A program made the position numbers and the translations under genes. Below the pieces are notes generated by a model. The model had not been told where the DNA came from. It worked only from the letters and a program-made list of their open reading frames with translations, and did not search any database. A stretch of 64,000 nt of DNA. It comes from Acinetobacter sp. ANC 3929 (lineage in GTDB: Bacteria; Pseudomonadota; Gammaproteobacteria; Pseudomonadales; Moraxellaceae). The DNA is taken from assembly GCF_000369405.1 (NCBI RefSeq), contig NZ_KB849999.1, forward strand, positions 124,001-188,000, given 5' to 3'. Shown here piece by piece: positions 37,813 to 46,091 of the stretch (position 1 is the stretch's first letter; the number at the start of each line of letters is the position of its first letter).

Positions 37813-37850
37813 AACATGATAAATCCATGTTAAACAGGATTTATCATGTT
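37813..37850. promoter_or_regulatory. 14-bp perfect inverted repeat before patatin gene
   Basis: AACATGATAAATCC (37813-37826) and GGATTTATCATGTT (37837-37850) flank a 10-bp centre. It sits 14 bp beyond the stop of the upstream small gene and 14 bp before the patatin start. It could be a terminator without much T run, an attenuator or an operator. Confidence 0.6.
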
Positions 37851-37863
37851 TGACAATAACACT

Positions 37864-38088
37864 TTAGTGATTGTGCTGATGAGCTTCTGGAGCGTTTGTT
37901 TCTGAGCTCATTGAAGATTGTGACATTTCAGCAGGGGTTGCTGCTTTCTTTTGGTTCATCGGCATATAGTCTGGTTCATTGTTAATCGCCAAATAGAAAA
38001 TCACCATAAACAGCAAACTAAGAATAGTGGTGATAATTAATGCTTTCCAACCCCAAGGTGAAGTTTCTGGACAGAGTTTTTCAGACAT
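37864..38088 (-). CDS. Small one-TM protein with EPDYMP motif (copy 2)
   Basis: A 74-residue protein with one TM helix (about 15-34), then NNEPDYMPMNQKKAATPAEMSQ and a His-rich end (EAHQHNH). It is paralogous to the protein at 36505-36741. No signal-peptidase site is evident, so the helix is probably an N-in anchor with the polar tail in the periplasm. The cytosolic N-terminus holds a Cys (KLCPE). It lies directly upstream of the patatin gene on the same strand, 65 bp before its start. Function unknown. Confidence 0.65.
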   Translation of the reverse strand: MSEKLCPETSPWGWKALIITTILSLLFMVIFYLAINNEPDYMPMNQKKAATPAEMSQSSMSSETNAPEAHQHNH

Positions 38089-38190
38089 AATAGATTTCCC
38101 AATGATGCAAAAAATAAAGCAGAATTCTGCAACTTATAGCATAAATTGTGATGTATTACTCAGATGTTTTGCTGTGATTTTGTCGAGAAA

Positions 38191-38230
38191 ACAAAAAAGC
38201 CCGTACAGACAAGGAGTTCCATACGGGCTT
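38191..38230 (-). terminator. Terminator of thiolase/FadB-like operon
   Basis: AAGCCCGTA and TACGGGCTT form a 9-bp stem with a 16-nt loop; on the minus strand a TTTTTTG run follows. Confidence 0.85.
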
Positions 38231-38255
38231 CTATGTGAGGCGTTAAAGAAAGTAA

Positions 38256-40391
38256 TTATTGAATAATTTCTTTCTTATCAGCTTTTTCTTTCAATAATTG
38301 TGGTGGAGTGAAACGTTCGCCATATTGAGCCGCTAACTGTTGTGCACGTTGCAATGATTTTTCAATCCCATTTTGATTTAGGAATTGAATCGCTCCACCG
38401 GTCCAAGGTGCAAAACCAATTCCAAAAATCGAACCGACATTGGCATCAATCACAGACTCTAAAACACCTTCTTCATAGCAGCGTAAAGTATCCAGTGCTT
38501 GCACAAATAGGAAGCGGTCAATCATATCCTGTTCAGAAATGCTGTTGTCTTTCTGCCAACGGCTAAGCCCATCCCATAAATGCTTTTTGCCATTTTCAGG
38601 ATAGTCATAGAAACCCGCACCTGCCGCTTTACCTTTACGGTTCAGCTCGTGAATCATGGTGTGAACGACGTCATCCACAGGGGTTTTTGGCAAATCTTTA
38701 CCTTCAGCTTGCAGGGCTTTACGGGTTTCGCCAGCCACATGCTCCGTCAAGGTTAAAGAGACTTCATCCTGAATTGCGAGTGGTCCAACTGGCATACCTG
38801 CTTTCAATGCTGCCATTTCAATTTTGGCAGGGTGAACGCCTTCTGCAAGTAAACGCATACCTTCCTGAATAAAGGTTCCGAACACACGGCTGGTAAAGAA
38901 GCCTCGACTGTCATTGACCACGATTGGTGTCTTGGCAATTTGCTGAACAAAATCATAGGCTTTAGCCAATGTATCAGCAGAAGTTTCTTTGCCTTTGATA
39001 ATTTCAACCAATTGCATTTTGTCCACTGGGCTAAAGAAGTGTAGTCCAATGAATTTCTTAGCATCTTTACTTGCTGTTGCCAAACCAGTGATTGGTAGGG
39101 TTGAGGTATTTGATGCAAAAATTCCACCTTCAGCTAAATATTGTTCAGCTTCTTGTGTCACTTTGGCTTTCAGTTCCTGATTCTCAAATACTGCTTCAAT
39201 AATCAAATCACAGCCTTGTAGATCTGCGGCATCGGCTGTTGCTGTAATCAGTGATAACACTTGATCACGTTTTTCAGCCGTCATACGACCTTGTGAAACT
39301 CGTTTATCGAGAAGCTTTTGCGAATAGGCTTTACCTTTCTCTGCATTTTCAACGGATACATCTTTAAGTACCACAGGGATGCCTTTGATCGCGGTTGAGT
39401 AGGCGATACCAGCACCCATCATGCCTGCACCTAATACACCCACTTTGCTGGCTTGCCATTTTGCAACATCCGCAGGACGACTCGCACCTGATTTGATTGC
39501 ATTCAGACCATGCCAGAAGGTACCGATCATATTCTTGGAAATTTGGCCCACAGTAAGCTGGGTGAAGTAACGCGATTCGATACGCAAAGCGGTATCGACA
39601 TCAACTTGTGCACCTTCAACAGCGGCAGCCATAATTGCCTCTGGCGCAGGGTAGCAACCTTTGGTCTTGTCGCGCAGCATGGCTGGCGCAATCGCCAGCA
39701 CTTGCGCAACAGCAGGAGTTTTCGGATCACCACCTGGAATCTTGTAACCTTTGACATCGAATGGTTGTTGCGATTTCGGATTGGCTTTGACCCAAGCAAT
39801 TGCTTTGTCTAAAAGCGCTTGTTCGTTCTCAGCAGTGTCATGTACCAAACCCAGTGATTTTGCTTTATCGACACCAAACTGCTTGCCTTCCATCAAGAAC
39901 GGGAACGCATTTTGTAAACCAAGTAGGCGAACCATACGGACGATACCACCACCACCTGGCAACAAACCTAAAGTCACCTCTGGTAAACCAAATTTGGTTT
40001 TTGGATCGTTAATGGCAATACGATAATGACAGCCTAAAGCGATTTCCCAACCGCCACCGAGTGCGGTGCCGTTTAATGCGGCAACCACGGGAACACCTAG
40101 TGTTTCAATAGCACGTAAATCACCTTTGAGCTCTTCAATCATTTTGAAAAACTCAGTGGCATGTTCTGGTTGAACTTGAATCAACTCATCCAAGTCACCG
40201 CCTGCAAAGAAAGTTTTCTTGGCAGAACGGAAAATAATGCCTTTCAGATCCGTTTCAGCTTTGAGCTTTTGACTAACTTCTTGTAGAGAAGTACGGAATT
40301 CTGCATTCATGGTGTTGGCAGATTGACCCGACGAATCAAGGGTAAGAATTACAATATTGTCAGCGTTTTTTTCGTATTTAATAGCGCTCAT
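38256..40391 (-). CDS. Bifunctional enoyl-CoA hydratase/3-hydroxyacyl-CoA dehydrogenase (FadB/FadJ-like)
   Basis: Beta-oxidation protein of 711 residues from the ATG at 40391, which has GGAG 6 nt before it. The N-terminal crotonase domain shows FFAGGDLDEL, ALNGTALGGGWEIALGCHYRIA and GLPEVTLGLLPGGGG. The NAD-binding dehydrogenase follows with GVLGAGMMGAGIAY, then FASNTSTLPITGLA, GLHFFSPVDKMQLVEII and 3HCDH C-terminal repeats. It is encoded 10 bp after a thiolase gene, so the two form a trifunctional set. The gene order thiolase-FadB is the reverse of classical fadBA, and the thiolase is longer than FadA, suggesting a second system for particular acyl chains. Confidence 0.9.
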   Translation of the reverse strand: MSAIKYEKNADNIVILTLDSSGQSANTMNAEFRTSLQEVSQKLKAETDLKGIIFRSAKKTFFAGGDLDELIQVQPEHATEFFKMIEELKGDLRAIETLGVPVVAALNGTALGGGWEIALGCHYRIAINDPKTKFGLPEVTLGLLPGGGGIVRMVRLLGLQNAFPFLMEGKQFGVDKAKSLGLVHDTAENEQALLDKAIAWVKANPKSQQPFDVKGYKIPGGDPKTPAVAQVLAIAPAMLRDKTKGCYPAPEAIMAAAVEGAQVDVDTALRIESRYFTQLTVGQISKNMIGTFWHGLNAIKSGASRPADVAKWQASKVGVLGAGMMGAGIAYSTAIKGIPVVLKDVSVENAEKGKAYSQKLLDKRVSQGRMTAEKRDQVLSLITATADAADLQGCDLIIEAVFENQELKAKVTQEAEQYLAEGGIFASNTSTLPITGLATASKDAKKFIGLHFFSPVDKMQLVEIIKGKETSADTLAKAYDFVQQIAKTPIVVNDSRGFFTSRVFGTFIQEGMRLLAEGVHPAKIEMAALKAGMPVGPLAIQDEVSLTLTEHVAGETRKALQAEGKDLPKTPVDDVVHTMIHELNRKGKAAGAGFYDYPENGKKHLWDGLSRWQKDNSISEQDMIDRFLFVQALDTLRCYEEGVLESVIDANVGSIFGIGFAPWTGGAIQFLNQNGIEKSLQRAQQLAAQYGERFTPPQLLKEKADKKEIIQ

Positions 40392-40401
40392 GTTGTTCTC
40401 C

Positions 40402-41607
40402 TTACACCAACTCAATAATGGTGGCGATCCCCATTCCACCACCCACACATAATGTGGCTAAGCCACGTTTTTTTCCTTGACGCTCTAACTCATCAAGTAA
40501 AGTTCCTAAAATCATGGCACCCGTAGCACCCAATGGATGACCCATGGCAATTGCACCACCATTGACATTGACTTTCTCGGCAGGAACTTTGAGCTCATTG
40601 ATAAAACGCATCACGACTGCGGCAAAGGCTTCATTGACTTCAAACAGGTCAATATCATCAATCGTCAGGCCTGCTTTAGCCAAGGCTTTACGAGCAGCGG
40701 GGGCAGGGCCTGTGAGCATGATTGTTGGGTCAGTACCCACCAAAGCAGTTGCCAGTACTTTGGCACGTGGTTTTAAGCCTTGCTCTTTGACTGCTTTTTC
40801 AGAAGCCAGTAACACCACAGCAGCTCCATCAACGATACCTGATGAATTACCTGCATGATGCACATGGTTAATTTTTTGCGCTTCTGGATATTTTTGTAAT
40901 GCAACGGCATCGAAGCCCATTTGTCCCATCATTTCGAAGCTAGCATTCAGTTTTGCCAAGCCTTCAACAGTGGTATTACCTTTAATAAATTCATCTTTTT
41001 CTAAAATCAGCACCCCTGAATGATCTTTAACAGGCACGACTGATTTGTCGAAATAACCGTTTGCTTGAGCCGCCGCCGCTTTTTGTTGTGAACCGACTGC
41101 AAAAGCATCGACATCTTCACGACTATAGCCATCTAAGGTTGCAATCAAGTCTGCACCAACACCTTGTGGCACAAAAGACGATTTTAAGTTGGTTTCAGGA
41201 TCAAGTGCCCACGGACCACCATCAGAACCCATTGCAATACGTGACATTGATTCAACGCCACCTGCGACAACGACATCTTCCCAACCTGAACGGACTTTTT
41301 GTGCCGCCAAGTTGACTGCTTCTAAACCAGATGCACAGAAACGGTTGATTTGAACGCCTGCAACATCATCATTCCAACCTGCTGCAATCGCTGCGGTTTT
41401 GGCAATATCACCACCTTGGTCAGCAATCGGCGTGACGCAACCCAAAACGATATCATCCACTTTTGAAGTATCGAGTTGGTGGCGTTGTTGTAATTCATTT
41501 AATAATGATGTGAGTAAAGTAATTGGTTTGACTTCATGCAGTGAGCCATCTTTTTTTCCTTTTCCGCGTGGCGTGCGAATGGCATCAATAATGTAGGCCT
41601 CGCTCAT
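40402..41607 (-). CDS. Acetyl-CoA C-acyltransferase (thiolase) paired with FadB-like protein
   Basis: Thiolase of 401 residues from the ATG at 41607 (AGGA upstream; [17 protein letters not shown]). The acylated Cys lies in [18 protein letters not shown], the His in [18 protein letters not shown] and the second Cys in LCVGGGMG. It cleaves 3-ketoacyl-CoA to acetyl-CoA and a shortened acyl-CoA. It is the first gene of the operon with the FadB-like gene, and no other gene lies between them. Confidence 0.9.
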   Translation of the reverse strand: MSEAYIIDAIRTPRGKGKKDGSLHEVKPITLLTSLLNELQQRHQLDTSKVDDIVLGCVTPIADQGGDIAKTAAIAAGWNDDVAGVQINRFCASGLEAVNLAAQKVRSGWEDVVVAGGVESMSRIAMGSDGGPWALDPETNLKSSFVPQGVGADLIATLDGYSREDVDAFAVGSQQKAAAAQANGYFDKSVVPVKDHSGVLILEKDEFIKGNTTVEGLAKLNASFEMMGQMGFDAVALQKYPEAQKINHVHHAGNSSGIVDGAAVVLLASEKAVKEQGLKPRAKVLATALVGTDPTIMLTGPAPAARKALAKAGLTIDDIDLFEVNEAFAAVVMRFINELKVPAEKVNVNGGAIAMGHPLGATGAMILGTLLDELERQGKKRGLATLCVGGGMGIATIIELV

Positions 41608-41803
41608 AGGTTTTCCTTGTATCACCTTAAAATTGTTGTTTATCGAGTGTACTCAATTTAAGTGTCAGCGCAATGATGATAAACATTGGCAAGTTTGATG
41701 TTTTTCGCCAATTTGATTGATTTATATATTGAGCAAGCAAATACCTACTTTGGGTGTTTTTCTGTGTGGCTTGTTCTGTCTTCGATTAGACTAGGGCTTA
41801 GAA

Positions 41804-42931
41804 ATGATTGACAGAAAAGATGGGCAAAAGTACATGATAAAATTAAAGCGTCACTATGCCGCGATGGCATTGATCTTGTCACTTTTTGGATGTGATTCAT
41901 CTGGACGGAATGTGGACAATAAAAATGTAGCTGAGGATAAAAATAAGGTGAGTCAAACGTATTCAAATCAAGTTGCGGACGACAAAATGTTATTGGTGTT
42001 ATCTGCACCTTCTGTGCATGATCCATATTACAAATCTGCGTTTCACCGGATTATCAATTTTCAGATTGACTATGCAAAGTCGATTTTGGGCAATGATAAC
42101 GTGGTAATTTTAGTGGATAAAGACACCAAGCCTTATTTCGCGGGCAAAGTTCCAGAAGATATTTTATTGGTGGATGATGTGCGTGATATCTGGATGCGTG
42201 ACTTCACTACGGTCAACCCAATGCAGCCGGTGCAATTTACTTATACTTGGGCTTCAATGACGCAGAAGCAGAGTAAAGACGTACAAAAAAGCTTTAACCG
42301 TTTTGCAGATCATTATCAGATTCAAAGAGCTAAGACCGATTTGATGCTGGATGGTGGCAATCTGGTGGATGATTATGCAGGACGTGTGATTACGACCACC
42401 CGTTTTATGGAAGATAATGAGCTTAGCTACAATGAAGCTAAACAAGAGTTAAAAGCGACTTTGAGTGCGAAAGAGGTTGCCATTCTAGAGCCTGATGAAG
42501 AGGTGCTGGCACATTCAGATGGTATGGTCAGTTGGGTAGATCAAAATACATTGTTGGTCAATGACTATTCCAAAACACCTGCATTTAGAACAACTGTAAT
42601 GGATGAGTTGAAAGCTTCATTTCCAACTGCGAAAATTGTCGAAGTTCCTGTTGAATATAAAACCAATCCAAAAGGTGAGTGGGAAGGCTTTGAATCGGCA
42701 TGTGGTGTTAATCTGAATGCTACAGTCACGCATAACAATATTTATGTCCCGACTTTTAATATGCCGCATGATCAAAAAGCACTCACGATCATCAAGCAAA
42801 ACACCCGCAAGAAAGTGATTCCTGTAAATGCTGAATCCGTTTGTCCAATGGGGGGGAGTGTGCGTTGTCTTACTTGGCAGTTGACAGGGGCCAATGCAGT
42901 GAAACTCATCCAAGCAGCGAGAGATAAGTGA
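41804..42931 (+). CDS. Agmatine deiminase/PAD-type lipoprotein
   Basis: Guanidine-modifying enzyme of the Porphyromonas-type peptidyl-arginine/agmatine deiminase family. A lipobox, LSLFGC, follows a signal helix, so it is exported and lipidated, unlike the cytosolic AguA of polyamine synthesis. Active-site blocks: DDVRDIWMRDF, LDGGNLVDDY, HSDGMVSWVD and the Cys in GGSVRCLTWQ. Start ATG 41804 has AGGG 7 nt before it; the ATG at 41834 gives a more standard signal peptide. Substrate (agmatine, free or peptidyl arginine) is unresolved. Monocistronic. Confidence 0.8.
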   Translation: MIDRKDGQKYMIKLKRHYAAMALILSLFGCDSSGRNVDNKNVAEDKNKVSQTYSNQVADDKMLLVLSAPSVHDPYYKSAFHRIINFQIDYAKSILGNDNVVILVDKDTKPYFAGKVPEDILLVDDVRDIWMRDFTTVNPMQPVQFTYTWASMTQKQSKDVQKSFNRFADHYQIQRAKTDLMLDGGNLVDDYAGRVITTTRFMEDNELSYNEAKQELKATLSAKEVAILEPDEEVLAHSDGMVSWVDQNTLLVNDYSKTPAFRTTVMDELKASFPTAKIVEVPVEYKTNPKGEWEGFESACGVNLNATVTHNNIYVPTFNMPHDQKALTIIKQNTRKKVIPVNAESVCPMGGSVRCLTWQLTGANAVKLIQAARDK

Positions 42932-43059
42932 CAGATGTCTCATTCTTTAAATAGGAAGATAAGAAATGTTGAGTATTTATGAATAATGTCGAGAAACCAA
43001 TATCCTGTTTATCCAAGAGGAATTGAACACTGGCTATTTAAGTAATCGTTTATCTAGTT

Positions 43060-43530
43060 TCATGCTGAATTATTCGATAACGATAAGTGAAAAAATTGGT
43101 TATAGGGCGATTCAGTATATTCCGCAAACGGCTCACCTTGAACAAAACCAAATTGCTTATAAAGGCCAATCGCGGCATCAAAGTGAGTATCTTTTCCTGT
43201 TTCTAAACTGACGCGTTGATATTGACGTTGTTGAGCAACTTTCAATAGATGCACCAGCAATTGCTTTGCGACACCTTGGCGCAAATGGTCGGGATGAGTC
43301 CGCATTGATTTGAGCTCAGCATGTTGAGGTGTCAGCTCTTGAATCGCGCCACAACCAAGAAGTTGGTCATTATTCCAAAGAGTATAAAAGCTTATAGAAT
43401 CATCTTGGAGATGGGAGAGGTCTAACGCAAAACTATGCTCAATAGGTGTGTTTTGATGCAGGCCATGCAAATGAATATGAATCAAATTTTGCACTTGAGG
43501 ATGGGAGAAGTCGCCTTTTTTAATAATCAT
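43060..43530 (-). CDS. GNAT-family N-acetyltransferase
   Basis: A 156-residue cytosolic acetyltransferase. Motif A for acetyl-CoA binding is THPDHLRQGVAKQLLVHLLK, preceded by the strand QLLGCGAIQEL and followed by QYQRVSLETGKDTHFDAAIGLYKQFGF, typical of small-molecule or protein N-acetyltransferases. The acceptor is unknown. Monocistronic; about 90 bp separates its start from the AraC-regulator gene's 3' end, which carries a terminator. Confidence 0.85.
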   Translation of the reverse strand: MIIKKGDFSHPQVQNLIHIHLHGLHQNTPIEHSFALDLSHLQDDSISFYTLWNNDQLLGCGAIQELTPQHAELKSMRTHPDHLRQGVAKQLLVHLLKVAQQRQYQRVSLETGKDTHFDAAIGLYKQFGFVQGEPFAEYTESPYNQFFHLSLSNNSA

Positions 43531-43575
43531 GGTCGTTCAAGCTGATTGCTGAATTATGCTTGATTATTACCATAT

Positions 43576-43613
43576 TTAAAAAGCAGTGTTCAACTTATAA
43601 AATTGAACACTGC
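43576..43613 (-). terminator. Terminator of AraC regulator gene
   Basis: GCAGTGTTCAA and TTGAACACTGC form a perfect 11-bp stem; on the minus strand TTTTTAAAT follows. Confidence 0.85.
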
Positions 43614-43622
43614 ATGCCATGA

Positions 43623-44636
43623 TTAGTTGTGATGACCGTGTAATTGGCGATATAGACCAGGGGTAACACCTGTCCATTTCTTAAAGGCACGGTGGAAAGT
43701 ACTGGTTTCACTAAAACCCACTTGTTGCGCTACATCTTCAAGCGTCAAGTTTGGTGTGAGTAATAAGTGAATTGCTGCATCACGACGTAACGCATCTTTC
43801 ACACCTTGATAGCTTTTACCTTCCGCAGCCAAACGACGACGCAAAGTTTGTGGCGATAAATACAACATTGCCGCGACATCGTTGAGTGTTGGCATTTCTT
43901 CGCCAATCTGGCTCTTTAATACATCACGAATACGCGAAGTCAATGAGTTGGTGTTTTTGAATTTCACCAAGAGTTGTGCAGGTGCTGCTTTTAAGAATTC
44001 TTCTAAAGTCTTTTCGTCTTGACGGATTGGAAGATCAAGATAATCAGCAGCAAAGGTGATTTCGGTACGTGGTGCATCAAACTGCATGACAGGTGCAAAG
44101 AACAATGCATCATATTCATCGGCGTGATTTGGACGTTCATAACCAAAATGAACACGCTCCAAAGGTAGACGACGTTCAATTAACCATGAAGCCAAACCAT
44201 GCCAGATCATCAGCATGCTTTCAGTAATGAAATGGTCTGGATCTAAAGCTTTGGGAATATGTGGCACTAAACGGGCTTCATGCTTGTCACGTTCTAAGCT
44301 AACCGACCATTCATCTCCAAACAGTTTGTAGAATTGAGAAGAAAGTTCGAGTGCCTGTCCGAGTGTTTTGGAATGGATAATCAATTGAGACATGATCGCA
44401 AATGTACCCAAACGACGTGGCTGTACATCGAAACCGACGTGTTCGTCTTGGGTGACCATCCATAACATTTTTACAAAACGGGTGTACTGCTCTGGGGAGA
44501 TTCGAGCCTTCGGTTGGCGCAGTAACTCTGCTTCTATGCCGACATGTGAAAGTAATGTTTCAACGTCCATGCCTAGGCGTTTAACACCTGTTAAAGCCGC
44601 ATTCACGAAGTGGATGCTGATCGTATCACGGCTCAT
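43623..44636 (-). CDS. AraC-family transcriptional regulator
   Basis: A 337-residue regulator from the ATG at 44636, with AAGGA 6 nt before it. The Arabinose_bd-like N-terminal domain (PEQYTRFVKMLWMVTQDEHVGF, FAIMSQLIIHSKTLGQALELS) is followed by the HTH_18 domain near 230-335 (LYLSPQTLRRRLAAEGKSYQGV, VAQQVGFSETSTFHRAFKKWTG). It is divergent from the CaiB-type CoA-transferase gene, so that gene is its most likely target. The ligand may be an acyl or carnitine-like compound, by inference only. Confidence 0.88.
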   Translation of the reverse strand: MSRDTISIHFVNAALTGVKRLGMDVETLLSHVGIEAELLRQPKARISPEQYTRFVKMLWMVTQDEHVGFDVQPRRLGTFAIMSQLIIHSKTLGQALELSSQFYKLFGDEWSVSLERDKHEARLVPHIPKALDPDHFITESMLMIWHGLASWLIERRLPLERVHFGYERPNHADEYDALFFAPVMQFDAPRTEITFAADYLDLPIRQDEKTLEEFLKAAPAQLLVKFKNTNSLTSRIRDVLKSQIGEEMPTLNDVAAMLYLSPQTLRRRLAAEGKSYQGVKDALRRDAAIHLLLTPNLTLEDVAQQVGFSETSTFHRAFKKWTGVTPGLYRQLHGHHN

Positions 44637-44849
44637 ATTGAATCCTTCAGTTTCTTTACTATTCACGATAATTGACCTAAATAACCGTCTAAAATATCAA
44701 ATTGGGCAATTGACAAGAAAAATAATTGCGCCCTGTATACATGTTAAATTGCCGAAACTATCAAGGTAAATGGCTGAACATGACATTGTTTTTGTGTTTA
44801 TCCACACCTAGTATAAAAGAAAATTTGAACAAATTGAGTAAAAATTATT

Positions 44850-45968
44850 ATGCCATCTGCATTAAAGGGATTGAAAGTCCTAGATTTTTCGACTTTATTA
44901 CCAGGACCATTTGCCAGTATGTATCTTGCAGACATGGGTGCAGAAGTTATCCATGTTGAATCACCGACACGTCCAGACCTTGTACGGATTATGCCACCCT
45001 ATGCCAATGGTCAGGCCACTGCGCATAGTTATCTGAATCGGAATAAGCAGTCGATTGCACTCGACCTTAAAGATGCAGCGAATATTGAGCTCATCAAAAA
45101 TAAAATTTCTGAATTCGATATTGTATTAGAGCAGTTTCGTCCCGATGTCATGCGCCGTTTGGGTTTGGATTATGAAACGTTGGCTGAGATTAACCCACGT
45201 TTAATCTATTGCTCCATTACAGGGTATGGGCAGACAGGAGCTTATAAAGATCGGGCAGGGCACGATATTAACTATCTTGCACTTGCAGGCATTTCTGGAC
45301 ATAGCGGTCGTCAAGACAGTGGGCCACCACCTTTAGGGATTCAGATTGCCGATGTGGCGGGCGGTTCTTTACATGCGGTGATTGGTATTCTTGCAGCTGT
45401 GGTTGAACGCCAACGCAGCGGTCTAGGTCAATATCTTGATATTTCGATGACGGACTGTGTGGCGAGTTTAAATAGTATGGCCGCTTCAGCTAGTCTGGCT
45501 GGGCAAACGCCACAAGCACCTGAAGCTGGCATGCTGAATGGGGCAAGCTTCTATGATTATTATCAAACTAAAGATGGTCGCTATTTTTCAGTGGGCAGTT
45601 TGGAGCCTCAATTCATGGCAGGTCTGGCTACGGCTTTAGAACTACCTGTGTTGCTTGCAAAAGGAACCTCATTTGATCCTGAAGATCGCGAAATAGTAAA
45701 ACAGGCCTTGCAAGAAAAGTTCAAAACTCAAGACTTTGCAGCATGGCAACATTTATTCCAAAGCTTGGATATTTGTGTTGAACCTGTACTCAGTCTGGAT
45801 GAAGCATTAGTTTCACCGATGGCAAAGCAACGTGGTTGGGTGGTTGATGTACCTGTATCGGAAAATGCATCACAAACTGAACCTCAGTTGGCCTGTCCAA
45901 TCAAATTTTCCCGTTCGCAAATGAAGTATGAATTTATTGGTCAGGGCTTAGGTGAGGGCAAATGGTAG
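44850..45968 (+). CDS. CaiB/BaiF-type CoA transferase or alpha-methylacyl-CoA racemase
   Basis: A 372-residue class III CoA-transferase family protein. N-terminal GLKVLDFSTLLPGPFASMYLADMGAEVI, SIALDLKD, EQFRPDVMRRLGLDYETL and YCSITGYGQTGAYKDRAGHDINYLA are conserved; the catalytic Asp of the transferases is in the last block (GHDINY), which racemases also keep. Racemase (Amacr-like) or acyl-CoA transferase cannot be told apart by sequence alone. It is divergent from the AraC-type regulator, 213 bp away, and upstream of oprB with a separate promoter region. Confidence 0.85.
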   Translation: MPSALKGLKVLDFSTLLPGPFASMYLADMGAEVIHVESPTRPDLVRIMPPYANGQATAHSYLNRNKQSIALDLKDAANIELIKNKISEFDIVLEQFRPDVMRRLGLDYETLAEINPRLIYCSITGYGQTGAYKDRAGHDINYLALAGISGHSGRQDSGPPPLGIQIADVAGGSLHAVIGILAAVVERQRSGLGQYLDISMTDCVASLNSMAASASLAGQTPQAPEAGMLNGASFYDYYQTKDGRYFSVGSLEPQFMAGLATALELPVLLAKGTSFDPEDREIVKQALQEKFKTQDFAAWQHLFQSLDICVEPVLSLDEALVSPMAKQRGWVVDVPVSENASQTEPQLACPIKFSRSQMKYEFIGQGLGEGKW

Positions 45969-46051
45969 AAAATATGTGCGACTAATCACTGATTGTTAAA
46001 ATATTGTACAGATTGTTAACATTTTGAATAAGTTGTAATTTAAAAATGAGA

Positions 46052-46085
46052 GTAACCTTTTATACACAATAACATAAAAGGTTAC
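46052..46085 (+). promoter_or_regulatory. 12-bp perfect inverted repeat just before oprB
   Basis: GTAACCTTTTAT and ATAAAAGGTTAC around a 10-bp centre, ending 6 bp before the ATG. The likely Shine-Dalgarno (AAGG, 46078-46081) lies inside the right arm, so the hairpin would sequester it. It could also be a DNA operator. Confidence 0.6.
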
Positions 46086-46091
46086 GTAAAC

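Noticed and set aside
43023..43211. 62-codon open frame opposite the GNAT gene end
   Set aside because: It overlaps the real acetyltransferase gene on the other strand and has no homology or ribosome site.
44798..44806. Single TTATCCACA site upstream of the CoA-transferase gene
   Set aside because: An isolated match is expected by chance at about this rate; no cluster is around it. The same applies to TTATACACA at 26882-26890.
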